Below, in pieces: positions 36,201-47,177 of a stretch of DNA of 64,000 nt (within the stretch, counting starts at the first letter, position 1; the number at the start of each line of letters is the position of its first letter). A model generated the notes under the pieces. That model saw only the letters and a list, made by a program, of their open reading frames with translations. It searched no databases and had not been told where the DNA came from. Source of the DNA: Colletotrichum lupini (taxonomy: Eukaryota > Ascomycota > Sordariomycetes > Glomerellales > Glomerellaceae). Where the stretch lies: contig NC_064682.1 in the NCBI RefSeq assembly GCF_023278565.1, positions 806,001-870,000 on the forward strand, in the 5' to 3' direction. The translations under genes and the position numbers were made by a program.

Positions 36201-39200
36201 TATAGTTTTCTAAGCTTACTTTTCGTTAAGTAATTAATCGACTTCGTATCGTTAATAAGCTTTATAAACGTATACCCCTATTGTTATTTAACTACTTCAA
36301 AGTACTTATTACTAGAGATTCTATTCCTCGTATTATCGAATATAATACCTAGTCGATCTATATTTTTTAGATATAGGAGAAATGGGGTATTAACGGGTAA
36401 AATATAGAAAGTTATCGTTCCGAAGTGTGTCTCTACTTTTATTATACTTAGGGCGACGATTTCCTTACCTAGGCCGAAACTAATCCTTATAATACCTATT
36501 ATTAATATATTAAGCGTTATTAGTACGATCTTTTATAGCGCTTAGAATTACCCTTTTTTTTTAGTTAACTATTACGATACCTTAGTATTTAGGATAATCT
36601 TATAAAAATTATCTAGGCCGTACTTTTTACTTGCGTAGAATACTTATACGAGCTTAGTATTCGAGGGATCTAAGTAGTATAAAAAGGACCCCTCTAGCTA
36701 CCCCTAAATATACTTAGTACTATGTTCCTTTTTTTTAAATATTAAGAGAGATAGCGTCTTCTCCTTAATTATTAAGAAAATAAGCTTCGGCCTTATTAGA
36801 TTCGCCCTTTTAGCCGCCTCTATATCCGTTATTTAAGGGACCTTCCCTTACTATCTATAAATAAAAGCTTACTTATTAAAAGCTTTTATTACTCTCTATT
36901 CGTTTAGCTTTATATATCCTCTAGAGGCTAACGGGGTAAAAAAAGAGTAGTTAATATCTTTAATTTCGTTATAATCTAATTCGTTAGTATAGGGGGTAAG
37001 ATTTTCCTTATCTTCCGAATCTCCTATAGGGGGTATATGCTTTAGGCCGCTACTTTAGCTACTATTACTAGGTTCTATACCCCCGGATCTGCTCTTATAT
37101 ATAACGAGGAATTAGTTAAACCGACGAGGGCTAGTTTTACTATCTACTACCCTCGACCTTTTATACTATTCGTACGATTTAGCACGCTCTTTTTTAGAGT
37201 AGTTACTTAACTAATATCTATCCTTTTTATAAATATAGTATTACTTTTTTTATTACTTTACTTATAAATTAAATCTCTACCTATTTAACAAATCTAGGCC
37301 TCCTTACTAACGATTACTATATCTAGCCTCTTTTCCTTTCTTATTATACGTTTAATCGACCTAATATTATTAGTAAGGGCCGTTATACGCTTAGAAATAG
37401 GTTTAGCGCGGCATTTTCGCCTTAATATTAAAGCTAGATCTTAGCCTTAAGTAGAGCGTCTCGTAGTTTTCGAGTACTTAGTATAGGGTGATCTTTACTT
37501 CTAATATACGCTAAATTACGGTATAGAGATATTTAACTTTCTGCTCGTTTATCCCCTTATTTAGTTAGGTTTTCGCTAGCTTATCGATTCGATCGATAAG
37601 CTTTTTAAGGATCTCTACTCGCAATTTGCCCTCTATTATCCTAGCTATAGATATAAAAGAAATCGCTCGTAGCTTAGATAGGAGCTCTAGGTTCTTATCG
37701 TAGGTCTCGAAGCGGCTTTAAATTATATTAATTATACTAAAAAAGTCGTTTCGATCGAGATTACGCACCGCTTTATAATAATAATTAGAGGCTTTACTTA
37801 CGAGTACGATATTAATTACTAAATAGTACTAATATTCCCTAATTCTGACTTTTTTATAATAATTATAAAATATCGTTAGGGTTTCTTATAAGACCTTATA
37901 CTTCCCCCTAGAGTATAATTTCTCTTTTGGGAAGATCTTTTTGAGGTCTATAAATTACCTCGTATTTACTATTAGATTTTTAGTATTTATATACGAACCC
38001 TGCGTCGCTACGTACTATTAGTAACTTCGGGTCGTTTACCTCTGTTCTTATTAGCCGATTAGTACCGAATTTCGTATTAGTAGCGGTAACGAGTTATAGA
38101 TTAAAATAAGCAAAATTATCTATTATTATACTTCTAGTACTATATTTTGCCCCGGTATATCCTTTTATAACAACAGATTTCCGTTAGTAATTATAGGGAG
38201 GAAATCTAGGTCGTTTACCCTTTTTCTAAATTCGTTATAGCGATTATACGCTCTATCGACCTATACCTAGTTCTATAGCACGAATTCCTCCTCTATAATT
38301 ATCGCTACTAATATTTCGTATAGCTCTCGTAATTATAATTACGCTAGTCATACCCCTCGCCCGTAGAGGAATTTCTTAATTACCTTTGTAATTCTTAGGC
38401 TTACGTTCGTAAACTATTTATCTAGCTAGTAGCTAAGGTCGTCTGCGATTTTATAAAATAGGGGTTACCCTTATAACCCCTTTTTTTATAAACCTTAGTT
38501 AAATAGATTAATACCGCGTTAATTTACTTACCGTTAGGCTAATCTATAATTCTATATATCCACGTCCCCTAATAATCCGGGTTAATATTTACTTACTTAT
38601 AAGGGATTAAAATTCTATTTAGGATTAGGTTTCGTCCTCTTCTTCCTTACCCTAACTCGTTAAGGGGCTTACTTTAGCTTATACCTATATTAGCGGTCGC
38701 TAGCGTATTTAATCTTAATAAGAATATATCTAATCCGCGCGCGGGTCGTAATAAATCCGTACTTTCGCTACTTAACGAATTTATTAGGGTCTAGGAGATT
38801 CCCGCTTCCTCTCGCCGTCTCGCTACTACTCTTATTTTTACTATTTTTAGTAATTACTACTACCTTTTTAAATCGCTAGCTATCGTACTTATTAAGATCC
38901 TCCTTTTCGTTTAGTAAAAAAGGGTAGGTTTTAGTAGTTCTTTTTAATAATAGTAGCAGTAGACGTTTATATTATTATAAAAAGATATAGTAATTAGTTT
39001 CGGGATCTTTACTAGTTACCGATTTCCGCTATCCCGTATACTTTTAGCCTCCTAAGCCTCGTGCTCTTTATAATCTCTAAATAGCTTCCTTAGTTAATTT
39101 CTAATCGCAGGCCGGCTATAGAAAAGTCGTTTAGTAAAAAAGCTACTTAGGGCGACGGCAAAAGGCTAGTTACTTAAGTAGTTCCGTTAATTAACGTAGT

Positions 39201-39409
39201 TTAACGTAGTAAACGTCGACCTCTCGTAGGTAATAAAGGGCTATAATTACTTAATTCCGTGTAGTATTTAAAAATCGCCTCTTTTTTTATTTACTTTTAT
39301 AAGGTTAATTAATATAAATCTCTTATCCTATGTAGTATCAAGAGGTCGTCTCTTTTATATAGCGAGATACCTTACCGATCTACGATAGTAGAGTTTAATT
39401 ACTAATTAG

Positions 39410-39614
39410 TATTAGTATCCCTATTATAGGGTAGTTAGTTCGAACCGTAGTTAATAAAGAGATTAATTAAACTATATAAATATCTACGTAGTAGGTATAA
39501 AAAGGAGGTTCCAACCGTAGGTTAGGCTAGCTACGATAATCGTAAATAGGGCCCCCAATTGGCCCCTGCGCAGTCGGCTGTATGCCGCGGTCGAATTGGA
39601 CTTCCAATCCGACA
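39410..39614 (-). repeat. Right LTR of copia-1 (205 bp)
   Basis: Direct repeat of 33095-33299. The inner half is RIP-changed, whereas the outer roughly 70 bp (from about 39545) keep CpA and TpG, for example CCAATTGGCCCCTGCGCAG. Confidence 0.93.
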
Positions 39615-39875
39615 GTGAGGCCTGGCGGGTGTGTGGTGTTAGTGGGGCTTGCGGCACAGAGCGTGCAAATTACGACGACGGCGATTGTCACGCAGAATGT
39701 CTCGCTCAAGGGCTCGACGAGCGCTAGCATTCAAGAGTTCACAGAAGTGTTGGACTTGATCGCATCAGGGTCGATAAAACCGTTCATGAAAGAGATTGTA
39801 TTCGAGGATGTCGGAAAGGGGCTTGAGCTATTGGGTACTGGAAATGTTGACGGGCGTTTGTACACTGTTCCTTGA
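39615..39875 (+). pseudogene. Alcohol dehydrogenase, 3' part, separated by copia-1
   Basis: Continues the dehydrogenase frame directly after the second GTGAG copy: RPGGCVVLVGLAAQSVQITT, then an LKGSTSAS loop and a C-terminal helix ending NVDGRLYTVP before TGA. It encodes the last 85 residues or so (cofactor-domain end and final catalytic-domain strands). On its own it has no promoter or suitable start and is not expected to be translated. Confidence 0.9.
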
Positions 39876-41015
39876 TGCGGCAACAAGTTTGAAGAGAAAA
39901 GCATCATACCTGGCGGGAATTGACATACACAACTTGTATGACTTAGTGAGAATTCACACAGATGCCACCAACGGTCAAAAAGTATGCCTGTATCATTTCC
40001 CTTACCCAACTCTCACTTTGGCATCGTGAAGCTCAATGGAGTTTCTCCATTGCGAACACATAGGCTTGCAGGCATTAACTAGGCGCGGTCAATTTCAGGT
40101 ACTCATGTGCTGCTTCCGGCCCCGGAGGGACAAGTCGGAGAATCGGAGCAGGCCCGAGGAAGGCGGCATAGATGACCGATCATCGGGAGTATCTGAGTCA
40201 TTAAGACGGGGGCAATGCGGAGCGATCCTTCAAGATCTCAGTCCTTGGGTCCCTGTCACGAGCATGCAAGGTAGCGGTGCACCCTACACAGTAAGTTCGA
40301 GTCACCGGCCTGGCATAGGTAAGGTATAGAGAGCAAAAGCCGGCGATGGCATCGTGCGATGTTAGGGAGCAATGCGGCGTTCTGTCCGCCGCGACTTGGC
40401 CTGTTAGTGTAACCTGGGGTTGGCTCCTCACTCGACGTCACTTGATCATGCCACAAAAAGCAATGATAATCCCGTTTACAGCCGCTCGCTGCGCTCAGTC
40501 CCTCTCATGACGGATCAGCCGTTGGGTAAAAAACATGCAAGTCTCCACCCCCAATGTAAGCTTTCCTGCAGGCTTCGGCGACAAACCGGCCAACGCCCCG
40601 AGCTTTCTTTGCGGTCGCTCGGTATGTTGCCTGCCGGGAATCGGTTGAGTGAGCGCCAGACTTGTGCGGAGCCGCCGTTGGAGGTTGTTATGGTGCAAAT
40701 GCGCTGGTAGGATGTTGGAATGATGTCACCCGCCGGGTTTTGTTGTTTCCGTAGAGTCGATGGGATACGTGCGGTTCAAAACGTGGGGTGTGGGGAGAGC
40801 AAACTTGGAGGAGGGATGGGTGGGGGTAAAGACGATGCAATGGACCCTCGGAATTAAGAATCTAGATTCAAATCTTACATAAGTACTACCTCTATGACCT
40901 CTCCGGAGTTCAACCTCCTCTTTGGACTCTTTCTGCTGATCTTGTGTTCCAGACGTTGCAGCAGCATGCTTGTACGACTTTCCATGACAGAAAAGACACA
41001 AGACAGTAGACCAAA
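39876..41015. other. Intergenic region between ADH remnant and transporter
   Basis: Normal composition, no supported gene. Short ORFs on both strands lack recognisable features. It contains the 5' flank of the transporter starting at 41016. Confidence 0.5.
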
Positions 41016-43006
41016 ATGCCAAGTCCAACGGGTTTCCTTGCGAAGTACAGTGCCGCCAATAGGCTCTACAAGGGCTCGTTGCTCAATGCAGTGTGCTTCG
41101 TAGCCTCTCTGAGCGTGTTCTTCTTCGGCTACGACCAAGGCAGGTGGAAACCCTTACCATCGCTTGAGTGAAACAAGTTTGATAACGGGTACTGCAGGGT
41201 TGATGGGCGGCGTTAACACTGCACGGAACTATGCTGAGTTAATGGGATTTGGTCACTGGGACGAGCAGCAAAAGATTGTTGTTGTTGATAAGCCATTGTT
41301 GCAGGGCGGGATCGTAAGTATTTATTTAACCGCTTTGAATGCCTTCTGGTCTCACACTTTTTTAGGTTGCCGTTTACTACCTTCCCGGAACGCTCGTGGG
41401 ATGCCTAATTGGAGGCTGGTTCGGTGATAGATATGGTCGCCTCAAGACTATTGCTGTAGCATGCATCTGGTCTATCTGCACCGCGGCTCTTCAAACCGCT
41501 GCCCAAAATGCGGATTGGATGTTTTGTGGTACGTTGGCATAGTCGCCAATCTTTAATCTGACGTTGAGACGCTGACCTGACTGCTGATCCTAGCACGAGT
41601 CTTGAATGGCATCGGCACCGGCATGTTGAACGCCATCACTCCAGTCTGGGCAACAGAAGTAGCTTCTCATACATCCAGAGGCAAGTTTGTTGCCATAGAA
41701 TTCACTCTCAACATCTTTGGTGTTGTTGTTGCATATTGGCTACAATTGTGAGTTTGCTACGCCAAGTCAACATTATTGGCACCTAACCAGATGATAGCGG
41801 CACGTCCAAGTATGAGGACCCCAACTCATCCTTCATCTGGAGATTCCCCATCGCCTTTCAGATCATCCCTCTCATCGCTCTGTTCATCATGATTTGGTTC
41901 ATGCCAGAGTCTCCACGGTGGCTCGTGAAAGTAGGTCGAGAAGAGGAGGCTAGATTCATCTTGGGCAGACTCCGCGGAAACGAAGGTGAAGATGCAAAGG
42001 CCGCAGAAGCAGAGCTGCAGGAGATCATCAGCATTAGAAACCTGGAACACGACACCGCCAAACAGCAGAGTTACTTTGCCATGTTTTTCGGGATAGGCTC
42101 AGGCAAACTGCACACCGGTCGCCGTGTTCAACTTGTCATCTGGCTTCAAATTCTGCAAGAGTGGGTGGGAATTGCGGGAATCACGATCTACGGTCCCACG
42201 ATCTTCACGATTGCCGGCATCAGCTCCGAGCAGCGTCTTTGGGTCAGTGGTGTGAACAACATCACCTACATGGTAAGTTTTTACCCATCTCAATGTTATG
42301 GTCGGAAAAGCTGACATTATCTAGTTTGCAACCTTGATATGCGTGTTTACTATAGACCGTATCGGACGACGTTGGACCCTGTATTGGGGTGCTGTAGCCC
42401 AAGGCATCTGCATGTTTTGTGCCGGAGGCTTGGCAAGAGCAACTCTTAACGCTAATCCTGGCAACCGTTCTGGACTGGGTGGTGCCGCAACCTTCTTCGT
42501 ATTCTTGTACACCGCGGTCTTCGGTGCAACTTGGTTGACGGTCCCCTGGCTATATCCCGCAGAGATCTTCCCTCTCCAAGTGCGTGCCAAGGGCAATGCA
42601 TGGGGTGTTGTTGGATGGTCGATAGGAAACGGATGGACGGTGAGTGCACGACAGCTGTCCCTCGTGTTATTGTTTTGTCCCCTGCTGAGACCGTCTCCAG
42701 GTGCTTCTTCTCCCTACAATCTTTGAGAAGCTCAACGAAAAGACACTGTATCTTTTCGGTGCGGTCAACTTCGTATCCCTCGTTGTTGTCTGGGCACTTT
42801 ATCCAGAATCGAATCAACGCACTTTAGAAGAAATGGATCTCGCCTTTGCCAGCGACAGTATCTGGGCATGGGAGGCTGAAAAAGAGTTTGCTAAGCTCAA
42901 GGCCGAGAATCCTTCCCTTGTTCACTCAGCACACATGGGTCATGGCGTTGTCGACGCTGAGACGGGTGTGACTCCAAGTAAGGTAGACAATACTCATAAA
43001 GAGTAG
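41016..43006 (+). CDS. MFS sugar transporter (hexose/quinate-type family)
   Basis: Predicted 550-aa plasma-membrane sugar transporter. Seven exons hold one frame: 41016-41139, 41198-41313, 41366-41528, 41594-41747, 41798-42272, 42325-42639 and 42701-43006. Motifs: FFFGYDQGLMGGV in helix 1, GGWFGDRYGRLKTI in loop 2-3, MPESPRWLVKVGR before the central loop, PWLYPAEIFPLQVRAKG before helix 10-11, and YPESNQRTLEEMD at the end. The start context CAAAATGCC is good. Intron 1 appears to begin with GC (CAAG|GCAGGT) rather than GT, since only this choice keeps the GYDQGLMGG motif in frame. The fourth intron ends at GATGATAG. The gene is free of RIP stops. It lies between the broken dehydrogenase and the broken MBL gene and may once have served the same catabolic set; substrate unknown. 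Confidence 0.93.
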
Positions 43007-43252
43007 GCTGCGTTGCTTTGGTATGCGCTCATTTTCAGACATCAAGAAGAGGAGAACGAGGGTTACTGCAGCCCTGCCCTGTGGAAGAGCTTTATGATGA
43101 TACCCGAGTATTTGAGATATCTAGGTCAGTAGCATCACTAGCTACTTTCAGACTGTTCACCATGGAAAGTGATACCTAATATCAACTCGAGATTATAGAA
43201 TTTGAGACTTATTGGGAGCAATGAAGCATTATTACTATTTAATTTATTTAAT

Positions 43253-44045
43253 TTAGAGTATCTTTGTCTCGGCTCCTCGCTCTAGCCAGCGCACTTGGTC
43301 AGAAACGCCCTCCTGTTCCAACATTACTCTCAACTGGTCTCTGTTCTCCGCAAAGTCTTCCCAGGATTCGTAATGCATTAGCACCAGGACATCCGCTCCA
43401 ATCTCGCGAAACAGCCGCCCAGCCTCTTTTCCATCCATGGCGACCAGCAAAGGAGGGTCTGATATCGCAACCTCCGCTGAACCAATGTTGAGGATCGCAA
43501 CTGAGACGTGGTATTTCTCCAATACTTTGGGGATCTCCTAGAGGTAGACTGTGTCGCCAGAGATGTAAATGACGTTGGGCAAGCCATTTCTTTCTCCAAA
43601 CGTGGCTGCTCTCAGCACAAAGCCAATTACTTGACCTTCGGGAAGATGCTGACACGGTACCCCAGTGATCTTAAAGTCCTATTCTCCTATGCGAAGCACC
43701 GTAGTTTCACATAGCTTGAGAGCCTTGACACCAGGACGAGGCGCGAGTTTCTGGGCTCCGTCTTGTGTCGTGAGACCCTGCGGCCGTCGAGAGGGCGCCG
43801 ACCGAGTTCGTCCAAGTTATCGGGTGATCTTCGTGACTTAGAAGCACGGCGTCAATGACGGGGATGTCTTCGAGTTGTGTGGCCGGGCCTTTTGTGTTTT
43901 TGAGCACGGTTAGGCCCATATCCCACTCTGTGCCCGCCGGAGAGAAGACGGGATCTGTGAGGAAGTTGATGCCATCTATATGCAATATGGCCCAGGCGGT
44001 AGTTATGTGAGTGATGGGAAAAGATCTTTTGAAGGTTGAAGTCAT
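43253..44045 (-). pseudogene. Metallo-beta-lactamase-fold hydrolase (Lactamase_B_2/UlaG-like), decayed
   Basis: Minus-strand reading from ATG at 44045 gives an MBL-fold protein start (FLTDPVFSPAGTEWD, then LLSHEDHP as the metal-binding H-x-x-DH-type motif). Downstream similarity continues in other frames: LDELGRR, TTQDGAQKLAPRPGVKALKL, PCQHLPEGQVIGF, IYISGDTVYL and VLVLMHYESWEDF. Two single-base frameshifts (near 43820-43824 and 43772-43780) and two in-frame TAG codons (43679-43681 and 43538-43540) break it. Relatives are 250-270 aa soluble metal-dependent hydrolases. Both stops could stem from C-to-T or G-to-A changes, but the frameshifts are not RIP. Copia-2 sits about 60 bp upstream of the start and may have removed its promoter, allowing decay. 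Sequencing error is a less likely alternative given four lesions. Confidence 0.82.
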
Positions 44046-44105
44046 CTTTGCGGTGATTACTGTGGTTTCTGATTGAGGCGGCTTAATCGACGACCGGATG
44101 CTATG

Positions 44106-44334
44106 TGTTGGTATACACGTAGGCAGGTCAGACCTTTTAGTCGCGACTAGGTTAATAGGTTAGTATAGGTCTATTGCGTATATGTGTATAGGAGGGGAAG
44201 ATCGTGGGCAGAGCCCGCGGTCCCTTAGTAAGTATAGGTAAGTAGAAGGGTCCGTTTGTACGGGCCTAGACTACTTACTTACTACCCCTACTTAACTACT
44301 TAATAGGGCCCCTTTTTTACTTCGTAATTTAATA
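44106..44334 (-). repeat. Left LTR of copia-2 (229 bp)
   Basis: Direct repeat of 52641-52869. It shares an unchanged GAAGATCGTGGGCAGAGCCC block. RIP changes increase towards the interior. Confidence 0.92.
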
Positions 44335-45290
44335 TTAATAGTCTTTTATTTTTATAATAAAAAAGGCTAGAATAGGGGCTAGGTCCCCCGCTAATAAGAA
44401 CTAATAATAAAATCTATAGTTAATCCCCTATTTAAAAGTATCTAAAGCTATATATTAAAATTTTAGTATAGTTTTTATTATAATTATTCGTATAGAAACT
44501 TTAGTATCCCCTCTTTTTAATTATTTTTTAATTTTTTAATATATATAATTTATATACCTAAACTTTTTAGAAATTATCGAATTTAGCGTAATTAAAAAAG
44601 AGCTTTTTATTAGTCTAACTACGCCCTAAATATATGCGTTTTTTTTTAAGCTAAAGCTTAAGAAGCGTATACGTTTACTAAACGACTTACTACTTATAGT
44701 ATATTACTATTTTAATTATATATTACTTATTTTTTTATTTTAATTATAATAATTTTTTTATTAACGAATTATTTGAGGGACTTATTTAGTATGCTCTTTC
44801 TAAACCCGTTAGCTAGGTTATTATTATTACTAATTTAATAAATCTCGTAGAGCTTACGGCGTTTATATAATTACCTAAGTATTATAATATCTATTATAAA
44901 GCGCTTTTTTTTCGTAATACTTAGCTTAACGAGGTATTTATATAATAAGTATAAATTTATATAGACTATAGTAGGGATTTTTAGAACGTTAAGTTATTTA
45001 GTAATAAGGTTTAAAGTAGTTAAAATAGTATAGGTAACGTTAATACTTATAACTATTCCGTAGACCTCTAATATTAATACGCTCCGGGTAATCCTTTTGC
45101 TCTTTATAAAGCTATAGTAAATAATATTATTATTAATCGTAAAGTTCTCGTTAGTTTATTCTTTATTTATAAGGATAATAATATAACCTAGTTATAAAAA
45201 CGAAGAGTTTAGTTATAATTAGATTTAATAATATAAATATAAGCCCTCGGTTTAAGTAATCTATTTATTATTTAATATAATAGTTTAGTA

Positions 45291-47177
45291 AGTCAAAGCA
45301 CCCACTTTTGGGCACCCCCCCCTTTTGGGCACCCCCAAAAATCCCTCCCAGCCACCATATTAAAACCCTACCTATTATTTCAATTTAACATAACAATTAC
45401 AAAAATCGTCCAAATGCATTCCTTTTTAGCACACTTACTAATTAATAAGTAATAGTATCGTATACTAAAAATAAGCTCTAATAAGTACTTAATACTATTA
45501 GAAACGGTCTCTTTATTAAAAGGGCCTCGATTAAGTTCGGGGTTCCTAGGATAATACTTTAAGGTCGAAAGAGAGGCTATTAGACGAGGGCGAGGGTATT
45601 TATAGAGCTTTAGAGGCTTCTTCTATAGTAGGAAGACTAGCTAGCTTAGTAAATTCGTATATAGTATTACTTAGGTATTATACTAACTTATAAATAGGTT
45701 AGGGAATTTACTAAGCGAGTTCTAAGGTCCTAGGGGGATAATAAACCACTTAATAAGAAATAGATTAACGCTTTTATTAAAAGGAATCTATTAATAAGGG
45801 TTTAGAGAAGTTGTTTAATTAATTTACGCTATATTAATAGAGCTACTATTAATATAATTAAATAATAGTTTAGATTACTTAATATACTAGAGATTAGCGG
45901 TATTAAATAGGCTAATAAGTATAATATAGATAAGACTAGTATAATAGAGGGTAAGGGAGCTAATGGGCTAGTCTTAGGCATAGTAGAGGCTATAGTAGTA
46001 TAAAAAAAAGAGCCTAGTTTACGTACTTAAGTAACGATTATTAAGTATATCTCTACTAATAATAGAGCTATTAAACTGCTAGTTATTTATAAAAGAAAGT
46101 CGGTTTAATAGTAGTAGTTCCCTCTTTAACTTACCGCTTATAATAGTTAGAAGTTTATAGTAATAGATAATAGCTAAACGACCGACGAGACTACCCTTTA
46201 CTAACTAAAAGAAGTGTTCTTATTATAAACTAAGACCCCCCCTATTAGGGGGCTTAGTAAGCTAAACTAGCCTCGACTATTAGTACTAAATAAGTATAGG
46301 AGTTATATAACGATAGAATTTATATAAAAGTACTATAAAAATAACGTCTACTTATTATTCTTATTATTATACGCTTCTTATATCCTCTAGTTATTAAATA
46401 TAGCTATCTTTAGGCCTATTAAGTCTATATATAGAAAGGAGCTTAGTAAGGAGGATATAATAAATAATTTTACTATTATTAAAAAGCGGTACTTCTTAAG
46501 CTATTACTAGCTTACTCGTTTAGCTAATCTAACGTCGTTAAATATATAAAGTAAGTAGAAAGTAACTAGACTATAGCTACTTAATATAACTAAGCTACTT
46601 CTTAACTTAATAGTTTTACTTATATAAGTTATACTATCTAAAAGGGGCATAAAAGCTAGGTAGACGACTAGTAATACTAGTAGACTACTTAACTAGGTAT
46701 TAGTAACCTCTATTATTAACTAGTTAACTCCTAAGAAGGCTAGCGAGCTCTGCGATTACTTAAAGCTATTTATAGAGCTTAGTCTAGACGATAATACTTA
46801 ACGACTACTATTTTAAAAAATAAAAAAAGTTTTTAGGGAGTAGGCCTACTAATTAGCTATATCTCGGTACTAAGTTCGAGTTCTTAAGGCTAGGATTAAG
46901 CGTATAAGGCCTAAGAAAAAGAAGACTATATATCTAGACCTAAATACTAAGTTCGTAAATATTTAGAACGTATAAAAAGCTTAGGAGGACTCTAGCGACC
47001 GTTTAGTTAGTCCTAATTAACTCGTAGGGGTCGAATTACCTAGGGAGAATTTTGATTATATTGTTATAGTAGTAGAAGGTAGTTAATTAATTAATTATAA
47101 TTAGTATTAATATTTAGATATTATGTTTTGTTAGGGTGCCCAAAAGGGGGGGGTGCCTAAAAGTGGGTGCTTTGACT
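45291..47177 (+). mobile_element. Pogo-2: pogo/Fot1-type DNA transposon inside copia-2
   Basis: 1,887 bp with about 45-bp terminal inverted repeats (45291-45335 and 47133-47177) starting AGTCAAAGCACCCACTTTT and a TA target duplication (45289-45290 and 47178-47179). Each end holds two copies of a CTTTTGGGCACC motif, probably transposase binding sites. Plus-strand translation shows a psq-type helix-turn-helix near 45466-45550 (RNGL-IKRAS-FGVPR) and a CENP-B-type DNA-binding stretch near 45737-45800 (INAFIKRNPL). The rest is RIP-broken. Unlike its interior, the outer roughly 130 bp on the left and 50 bp on the right keep CpA/TpG. Confidence 0.87.

Larger units (their letters stand above)
33095..39614 (-). 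mobile_element. Copia-1: complete Ty1/copia retrotransposon inserted in the ADH gene
   Basis: 6.52 kb with 205-bp LTRs (33095-33299 and 39410-39614) starting TGTTAG and ending CCGACA, and a perfect GTGAG target duplication (33090-33094 and 39615-39619). Transcription would run right to left. Minus-strand translation near 33640-33480 gives a copia RNase H end with SLYEYFIKLGITKEKR-like residues, and 34450-34200 resembles the preceding reverse transcriptase part. The interior is RIP-degraded with TAG/TAA stops, so it is immobile. RIP changes fade out in the outer part of each LTR. It is a relative of copia-2 but has distinct LTRs. Confidence 0.92.

Noticed and set aside
33300..39409. Idea that the copia-1 interior encodes a novel cluster of host proteins
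   Set aside because: Minus-strand RNase H and RT similarity plus LTRs and target duplication identify it as a copia element.
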